A DNA stretch of 64,000 nt from Mortierella sp. BCC40632 (taxonomy: Eukaryota; Mortierellomycota; Mortierellomycetes; Mortierellales; Mortierellaceae). The notes under the pieces were generated by a model that worked only from the letters and a program-made list of their open reading frames with translations, was not told the origin of the DNA and did not search any database. The DNA lies in assembly GCA_011634665.1 (NCBI GenBank), contig WAEK01000019.1, positions 372,001-436,000 of the forward strand. The letters run 5' to 3'. Positions 58,389 through 64,000 of this stretch are shown piece by piece. The translations under genes were made by a program, and so were the position numbers. How positions within the stretch are numbered: the stretch's first letter is position 1; each line of letters begins with the position of its first letter.

Positions 58389-58817
58389 ACGAATCCCATT
58401 GAACTTGAGTAGACACACAAATACACTGTAGGGCGGAGTAAATTTTTTTCTTTTTTTTTTTCTACACCCCTCCTTGGCAAAATCACAAGTGACCCTTTTT
58501 TTTTTTTTTTTTTTTTTTTTGGACCTTCGCCCTGTTGGACTTGTTCACGTTGTCCATTCTCTTCATTCGACACCCTCTCTCCATTCCAGGAAACCCATTG
58601 TTGTAAGCATCTCGTCGCTGACCACCACAAAGAGACATTGGTCCTCCATGGATACCTTTCCTGATTACTACGGTAAAAACACCAGGGCCCATCCAGAAGA
58701 AAACCCTGCATTCCATGCTGTGCCTGGAAAAGAGCGAGAACCTCCTTTTCCAGGCAACATGGGGTCAACCTGTAGCCTTGCTCTGTTCTCATTGGTCCCA
58801 CATCTCGTAGTCTGGTG
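58389..58817. other. Spacer before the J-domain gene
   Basis: This 429-bp spacer has two T tracts (58451-58460 and 58496-58520). An ORF of about 110 codons spans it only by reading through one of the T runs and is not credible. Presumed promoter of the J-domain gene. Confidence 0.4.
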
Positions 58818-59753
58818 ATGTGTTCTCAACAGCCTCCAATAGGATGCTCATCGCGCTCATCTTCTTTTACCCACATAATGAACCTAGACATTCTTAACGT
58901 CCCCGAGAATGCGGACAGTGAGACCATCCGTCAGGCCTATAAACGGGAGGCGCTAAGGACCCATCCTGACAGGACAACGAATATCGGCGGGCCTGACGGG
59001 GAGCGGCCTCTGTCCAAGGCTGAGGCCACAGTCCGGTTCCAGCAAGTTGCAGGTACTTTAGCGAGACAAAACACGGAAAGAGGAAGACCAAGGGTCCCTG
59101 CAGCATATGTCCAGAGACTTCTTTTTTTTTAAAAAAAAAAAACTCCGCCCTCTCTCTTTCCCACCCTCCATCTGTTGGCCAAACAACACTGTCGATTAGA
59201 TGCGTTCTATGTCTTGTCTGACCGACAGAGGCGGCAGGAGTACGACAATGCTCGTCGTGTCCGATCTAGAGGCGCGAGAAATGCTTGGGGCGAGAACGGA
59301 CAACTCCATGCTGAGGCAGACTCTATCTTTGGAAACGTCTTTGAAGAGATCATGCGACCCGAGATCGAGAACCCAAGTAACTTTTATGGTCCTATTGGCA
59401 TGGCCTCTGGAGCGGCCTTGGGATTCATCTGTGGTGGAATTCCTGGAGCACTCTTGGTAAGGAAAAACACCTACAAAGAGCAGGGCATGCCTTACTATTT
59501 CTTTTTTTTTTTTTTTTTTCAAGTACCTGTCTCCCACGTCAGAAACTGCCCTGTATTGATAAATTTTATCACTTTTTTTTTTTTGCTCGCTTTTTGTTTA
59601 AAAAAAGGGAGGATATGGCGGCAAGCAGTTTGGCAAGATCAGGGGACAACAAGGGAGTGGAGTGTTATGGAGGCATTTGTCCGACTGGACATGCACCACA
59701 AGGCGGCCATCATTGCCACTCTGGTCTCCAAGATCTTTCAAAATATAGGTTAA
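58818..59753 (+). CDS. J-domain (DnaJ-like) protein with an apparent 3' frameshift
   Basis: Predicted Hsp70 co-chaperone. Exons 58818-59052, 59200-59456 and from 59608. The J domain reads LNVPENADSETIRQAYKREA, then LRTHPDR with the HPD motif and, after intron 1, DAFYVLSDRQRRQEYD. A Gly/Ala-rich, membrane-like segment follows (GMASGAALGFICGGIPGALL). In exon 3 the first frame gives GGYGGKQFGKIR, a fitting continuation, but then degenerates to a stop at 59748. The -1 frame gives SVMEAFVRLDMHHKAAII and ATLVSKIFQNIG, ending 59753, which looks like the true C-terminus. One base seems lost near 59645-59662. Alternative starts are ATG 58818 and 58878. Either a sequence error, a recent mutation or an unrecognised splice. 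Confidence 0.75.
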
Positions 59754-59834
59754 ACGGAAAGGAAGATGAAAAGGAAAGGAAAAAAAAAAAAAAAACATGG
59801 GAGAAAAAAGAGAGCGAATACATTAGCAGAAGAT

Positions 59835-59971
59835 AGATTGAATATGACCTTTTTTATAACAATCTGTTTCTGCTGGAAATAGCTATGTAGGCTAAGACTA
59901 AACTAAACTAGCCACAGTCACCGCTCTGCGGTGGCAGTCCTCCATAATACCATAAAGATTGAATATGACCT
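59835..59971 (-). mobile_element. LINE-B, 105-bp truncated copy with 16-bp target duplication
   Basis: AGATTGAATATGACCT is found at 59835-59850 and 59956-59971. The 105 bp between start with a short T run and the LINE-B 3' signature (ATAACAATCTGTTTCTGCTGG) and stop in the CTGCGGTGGCAGTCCTCC block, so only the last about 100 bp of the element were copied. Its 5' side faces the tRNA-Phe gene 161 bp downstream. Confidence 0.88.
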
Positions 59972-60132
59972 GGTCGTCGACTGTGATTCGATCTATGGCG
60001 CCTCGGCCCCTGACCCTGGGATACAATAGAAGCATACGGATACATACGATGGAAATAACTTAATTGATTGGAAATAACTTAATTTGTTTAATTTCATTTA
60101 AATAGTGATATTATTTTCACCAATCATATGAA

Positions 60133-60139
60133 GCGGCTT

Positions 60140-60180
<41 letters not shown>

Positions 60181-60205
60181 GTGTGTTCAATCCACACAAG
60201 CCGCA
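60133..60205 (+). tRNA. tRNA-Phe (anticodon GAA)
   Basis: The acceptor stem GCGGCTT/AAGCCGC is seven perfect pairs. The D arm is AGCTCAGTTGGGAGAGC, the anticodon arm CAGACTGAAGATCTG with GAA, and the T arm TGTGTTCAATCCACA. An A discriminator base is at 60205. No intron. T runs (60213-60217 and 60230-60236) can terminate Pol III. A LINE-B insertion lies 161 bp upstream and a family C tail starts 142 bp downstream. Confidence 0.96.
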
Positions 60206-60265
60206 TTCATTTTTGCGTCTTTCTCGTTTTTTTGGACAAATCTATCCGACGTACCGGCCCCTCTC

Positions 60266-60959
60266 CCACGGAGTTAGTACGGGAGATGTTACACCAAATT
60301 AGTGCAGAGGTCTTTTGGGAGATTTTTTACACGGAGCTAGTACGACATTTTTTTTTTTTTTGATTGGCCTCGTGAGAAGTTTTATTCGTCGGCGCGCGTC
60401 TGTCCATGCTCTGCAAAGGACATGGCCTCCGCTGCCTCTTTTTGAAAGAAAAAAAAACTATCTAAACATAAAGGGGAAATGGAGGGGGACGACCCAGAAA
60501 CGATATAGGTGGAAATAAAAATACAAAGCAGATGGGAGAAATCAAGACAAGGCACAAAGGTGAGCTATCAGAGGGGGCAGGTCAAGGGCAGTTCTACAGC
60601 TAGGGCAGGGGGTCCGAGGGGTCCGAAAGCGGCAGAAGTGGTTCCCAGTTAAGTTTTTTTTCGGGGGATGTGTCTAACTACAGTCTGTACTGCCTTTAGC
60701 TAACCGCAGTACAGGGCATAAATTGATTCCAAGTATTATCCATACAGTTTTTTTTATAGTTTCAATCGATAGAGGAAGCTGCTTTGTTTAGGTCAAGAAA
60801 ATTTTGGGACTTGAGGCCCCAGGTTAGGGCCTGTGGAAACCAAAAGGTTCTTCACGCACTAACTCCGTGTAATTTTTTTTTTAAAAAAAAAATCTAGTGT
60901 TATCCCTGTATAAAATCTCTGCACCACCTGGTGTGAATTTTCCAGTACTAACTCCGTGG
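60266..60959. mobile_element. Inverted-repeat element (MITE-like) split by a family C copy
   Basis: The left arm 60266-60342 starts CCACGGAGTTAGTAC and ends near ACACGGAGCTAGTACG. The right arm 60855-60959 is its imperfect reverse complement (CGCACTAACTCCGTG inward, GTACTAACTCCGTGG at the end). The arms are about 77 and 105 bp; the right one is longer because of a T9A10 block. Each arm is itself bordered by a CACGGAG-YTAGTRC motif. There is no coding sequence. A family C copy (from 60348) lies between the arms. Flanking target duplications were not identified. Confidence 0.6.
60348..60655 (-). mobile_element. Family C repeat, copy downstream of tRNA-Phe
   Basis: A T14 run (60348-60361) is followed by GAAGTTTTATTCGTCGGCGC, GGACATGGCCTCCGC, CTATCTAA and AGGTGAGCTATCAGAGGGGG, and it ends in a GTCCGAAAGCGGCAGAAGTG block. 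The order of blocks matches the copies at 61018 and 61366. A-tailed on minus; no coding capacity recognised. Confidence 0.6.
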
Positions 60960-61015
60960 TACTGCCGTTAGCTAACGAGAGTTTTGTACTGCAGTTAGAC
61001 GCGCCTTTTCTTTTT

Positions 61016-61310
61016 CTACAGGCCCGGTTAGGGGTTTGTTCGTCGACGCGCACCCGTCTTGCATTATGTAGATGTAATCATCTAGTCCTCAAGACTATCT
61101 ACCAAACAAAATGGATAAAAGAGGAATAAAGAAAAGGTGGAAGGCAACCCAGAAACGGAAATGCTACTAAAGATACACTATGGAGAAGAGGAAAAAAGAC
61201 GAGAGTACAAAAGGAACCCGCAGAGAGGGCAAGTCGATGGCAGGATCTACAACTAAGGCATTCGTCGAGACCGTTGAAATCAGTTCTTCGCTCGGTGCAG
61301 ATTCCACCAC
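61016..61310 (-). mobile_element. Family C repeat, second copy in the tRNA-Phe zone
   Basis: It starts with CCCGGTTAGGGGTTTGTTCG and TCGACGCGCACC, then the GAGGAATAAAGAAAAGGTGG and AACCCAGAAACG blocks and a GGGCAAGTCGATGGCAGG block. It is well diverged from its neighbours and lacks a long T run at its left end. Confidence 0.55.
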
Positions 61311-61365
61311 TAAGCACTGAACTGGGTGTGATATAGTGCTTAATCGGCTTTCCTTCACATGTTTT

Positions 61366-61402
61366 ATTTCTATCGGCGCGCGTCCTAGCATGACCTTCGC
61401 TT

Positions 61403-61439
<37 letters not shown>

Positions 61440-61640
61440 CACACAGGAGGCCTATCTAAGAATGAAGAAGCGGAATAAAAGTACAACGCAGATAGGAGAG
61501 TGTAAGATGGAGTACAGGGGTGATATCAGAGGAAGGTTGATCAAGGGCAGCTCTTCAGCTAGAGCAGAGAACCCGAGAAGTCCAGAGGCGGCGATAACAG
61601 CCCCCAACCAAGCAAATCGAAGGTGCCAATCCGCTTGATG
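61366..61640 (-). mobile_element. Family C repeat, third copy with internal T35 run
   Basis: It begins TTTCTATCGGCGCGCGTCC and CATGACCTTCGCTTCC, then a 35-nt T run (61405-61439), then GGCCTATCTAAGAATG, GGGTGATATCAGAGG and TCAAGGGCAGCTCTTCAGC. In the copy at 60348 the equivalent place reads CTGCCTCTTTTTGAAAG, so the run has grown inside the repeat rather than marking its tail. Confidence 0.55.
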
Positions 61641-61978
61641 GCTGGAGGCCCAGGCTCCGCACGACTGACTGGAAACGAACAGCCACCAAGCATCGCCAGG
61701 TAAAAGCATTTGCTAGCTTTGGGCCGCATCACACCAAGGTCCATCTGCCCCTTGGTAACAACGCAAGGAAGTTGGCTCGAATCTTGTGCATCCGTATGTA
61801 GTAGTGGTCGATTAGGGTACGAATCTTTAGTAAATAGAGAATATCGTACCGTGGGATAGACATGCGACGAGATACTCAGGCCACTGAAAGTATCTACTCC
61901 CCCCTAATTGATAGTCTACTCAATTCAGATCCCCGTCGGTTGGTCCGAGAATGCGCCTCCTCCGCTGTCCTACAGGAT

Positions 61979-62052
61979 TTTTTTTAACATGTCTGCTTCT
62001 GTTGAAATAGCCATGCACGTTAAGACAACCTAATCTAGCTCTGGCCTCTCCC
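61979..62052 (-). mobile_element. LINE-B 3'-end fragment
   Basis: A short T run precedes AACATGTCTGCTTCTGTTGAA, ATAGCCATGCACG and AACCTAATCTAGCTCTGGCC, matching the 3' end of LINE-B at 22899-22975 with several changes. Truncated soon after. Confidence 0.55.
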
Positions 62053-62364
62053 CTCCTAATTCGTAGCAAGTGTATTGTCCCGTCGTCGCTCGTGCATTTC
62101 CTGTGTGCCATTTCGCCAGCCTCAGAGAGTCTGCGTCAACTAAATGCCCGTTTGCGGATTGGAGAGCAGACGCAGGATCCTTCAAGCTCTTTAGTTCCCG
62201 TTGTAGGAAGGGCCTATGCCAACGAGAGAGAGAGAGTCAATGAGTATATTTGCATATTTGCATATTTGCATATTTGCATAGATAGTGCGTGCCGCCAATA
62301 TCCTGCAGAATACAGACATCGAACCGACTAGACTCGACGGCCCCTACAGAAAGGCCCTGCACTT
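62053..62364. other. Unassigned stretch with a TTTGCATA array
   Basis: About 300 bp with no gene. It holds a run of about four to five ATATTTGC/TTTGCATA units at 62247-62280. Confidence 0.5.
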
Positions 62365-62640
62365 ATGCTTCCAGTAATGGGAAAGCGTGCCGACAGTGGT
62401 ATGGAGTTCAACCTTAAGGTCGACAGCAGTAGTCCAGCCAATCTCATGATCATTAGGGCTGCATGCCTCAAGATTTTCCGCCTTTGGAGCGGAGCCTCAT
62501 TCTGCTTCAAGTGCAGCAAGCGAGACTACATCAAAGTACGGTTCCCTCTGCCATTCAACGTTGACACCGGAAGGGACATGCCCTTGTGCTCCTCTACAAC
62601 GGCCAGAGTCTTCGACCAAAAACGCCCCCTTCAAGACTAA
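62365..62640 (+). pseudogene. Decayed zinc-knuckle (gag/ORF1-like) remnant
   Basis: The 91-residue ORF contains CFKCSKRDYIKVRF, which has the spacing of a CX2CX4HX4C knuckle but with Tyr in place of His and Phe in place of the last Cys. This suggests the end of a retrotransposon Gag/ORF1-type protein that has lost metal binding. The preceding SPANLMIIRAACLKIF shows no further domain. An A run (62664-62686) follows. No pol sequence is present nearby. Confidence 0.35.
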
Positions 62641-62922
62641 AACTAAGCCAATGAAGATAGCCAAAAAAAAAAAAAAAAAAAAAAAAGTAAGCAAGGAAGT
62701 CAAGTGGAAACCTGGTGAAATCTCACGAAAGGGAATCATGAAAATCTCTTGGCTAATGGTGTTGCATCCACATTGAACATTTCTTCGCCCCTACCATTCA
62801 GGAAGCTTTCACCTTGCCTAAGAAAAGTTTATCAGTTTCAAAAGTAGCACATAGGTCTTTGGTTAGTTGTCAAATCGCGGAGAAGAATAATGAATAAGCA
62901 TAGAGACAAGGTTTGACTTTGG

Positions 62923-63245
62923 GATTGTCACTTTGCTTCTTGAAATTCGGGAACCATGGTTGCTAGAAATTCGGGATGAAAGTCTTGCCTTAATTTTCGG
63001 AAACAAATTGGTTGGTTTGCGATTTATTTCACGAGCATCAATCTCCCTATGCAGGCACTCACCTTTCTAGAATGATACTGCAGCTCGCCTCACCAGTCGA
63101 TGGGCCGCTTCTTTCACTAGCGCTCACCAGCACTCACTAGTGAGCAGATAAAATATGGATTGCTACCAGAAAATTTCCATCCCGAATTTTAGGCCGAATT
63201 TTAAGTAGCCGTGATTCCCGAACTTTAGAAGACAAAATGCCAATC
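62923..63245. mobile_element. Probable MITE with long imperfect inverted repeats
   Basis: The left end GATTGTCACTTTGCTTCT, then GAAATTCGGGAACCATGG is mirrored at the right by CCGTGATTCCCGAACTTTAG then AGAAGACAAAATGCCAATC. A second GAAATTCGGGATG inside the left arm matches CATCCCGAATTTTAGG on the right. The arms total about 60-70 bp, the element about 320 bp, and there is no ORF. Target duplication is unclear; the border bases are approximate. Confidence 0.6.
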
Positions 63246-63844
63246 TTGAATTAAAATAAACGCTCGGGTTTCCCAAAGTTTAACTTCCTTCACGTTGATA
63301 GTATACGCCACTCTAGTACAGATCACAGCGACTATACTGCAAATAACATATTTTTTCTAGGCGAATGAAGTTAAATATGTATGTTTAAAAAAAAAGAAAA
63401 AATAGACGCTGACTCCTTTTCCCCACGTTACGTTTCTGACCTTTGTCTTTACTGTACTGGCCTTACTTTGGGAGGAGGGGCAGTGCACGCGCCACGTGCA
63501 CAGTTTCGAGTCCAGACATGGTCTTTCTCACACTAACTTATGTTCCTTGATTATGGATCCTTTCTATCATCTCCGTTTATTCCTTCCCAGGTGTTCCTCA
63601 TCCAAACGTTGACTAAAACACAGGGTACTCAATAGCAAAAGTCACTCAGTCCATTACATGTCACATGGAGGCAAAGCACAGTTTGGCTATGCATTATGCA
63701 ATGCGGTACTTGACTAGTGCTGTGCGCGATTGAGGCACTGCTTGGTTTGATCCCCTCCAATTGCTGACTGATTTGACCGCTTCCTTAGAAATGCCCTCTG
63801 TCCAGACGCCCAGGCTTGGTCTCTCCAATCAATTGGTAGTTACC
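63246..63844. other. Unassigned spacer at the right end
   Basis: No coding segment or known repeat was recognised. It contains a GCGCCACGTGCAC near-palindrome (63489-63501). The remainder to 64000 is equally uninformative apart from a weak tRNA-like signal (63845-63915). Confidence 0.4.
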
Positions 63845-64000
63845 AGGAGGGGAGATGTTCTGAGTCTCAAGACCTGGCCTGGGCATGGCTCAAACTTTTC
63901 TAATCACTACACCACAGGATATGCATGACATGGTAGCCCGTGCCGAGTGTGATTTGGATAGCTGACTTGTAGCAGATGGACGCAACGCAGCTATTCGACC

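Noticed and set aside
62247..62280. CRISPR-like short repeat array
   Set aside because: The units are contiguous 8-mers without spacers and the genome is fungal; a simple tandem repeat.

Overview
The window is nuclear DNA of a filamentous fungus, most likely an early-diverging lineage close to Mortierella (Mucoromycota/Mortierellomycotina). The evidence is protein-coding genes with several short GT-AG introns, fungal-type families (Rpa190, Tma46/ZC3H15, Rsm1/NIPA, Kes1-like OSBP, CSC1-like channel, Atg22-like protein, single-NBD ABCA transporters), a Tad-like LINE, a Tc1 element, and very many A/T homopolymers of 10-35 nt in introns and spacers. The species assignment is inference.

Layout. 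1-9.9 kb: RNA polymerase I largest subunit (minus, 3' end outside the window), a C3HC zinc-finger NIPA/Rsm1-like gene (minus) and, divergently, a ZC3H15/Tma46-like CCCH protein (plus). 10.65-23.6 kb: a retrotransposon pile-up. Its core is a 10.6-kb LINE ('LINE-A', minus strand) with a 19-bp target-site duplication, an intact ORF1 and a damaged ORF2. ORF2 is interrupted by a Ty3/gypsy gag relic that itself carries a complete 1628-bp Tc1 element. Around it lie 5'-truncated copies of LINE-A and of a related LINE ('LINE-B'), several bounded by exact 16-19 bp duplications. 23.69 kb: tRNA-Asn(GUU), followed by the tail of another repeat ('family C').

25-44 kb: oxysterol-binding protein, a long CSC1/OSCA-type channel, a class-3 lipase-like hydrolase and an Atg22-like transporter, all on plus. 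46.5-54.4 kb: a tandem pair of ABCA-type half transporters with nearly identical nucleotide-binding exons and diverged lumenal/extracellular parts. 54.7-58.4 kb: a tandem pair of RBR (RING1-IBR-RING2) E3 ligase genes. 58.8-59.75 kb: a J-domain protein with an apparent 3' frameshift. 59.8-64 kb: a second repeat-rich zone around tRNA-Phe(GAA), with a short LINE-B insertion upstream, family C copies downstream, an inverted-repeat element, a probable MITE and a decayed zinc-knuckle ORF.

The most interesting pattern is that both tRNA genes have the same surroundings. LINE-A/LINE-B insertions, antisense to the tRNA, lie 108-161 bp upstream. Antisense family C tails lie 95-142 bp downstream. At tRNA-Asn at least three separate insertions used a target of under 20 bp. 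This looks like tRNA-gene-directed LINE integration, as known for Dictyostelium TRE elements; in this fungus it is a hypothesis from two loci. Exon borders were checked by hand for GT-AG sites and continuous reading frame; no transcript or database evidence was available.
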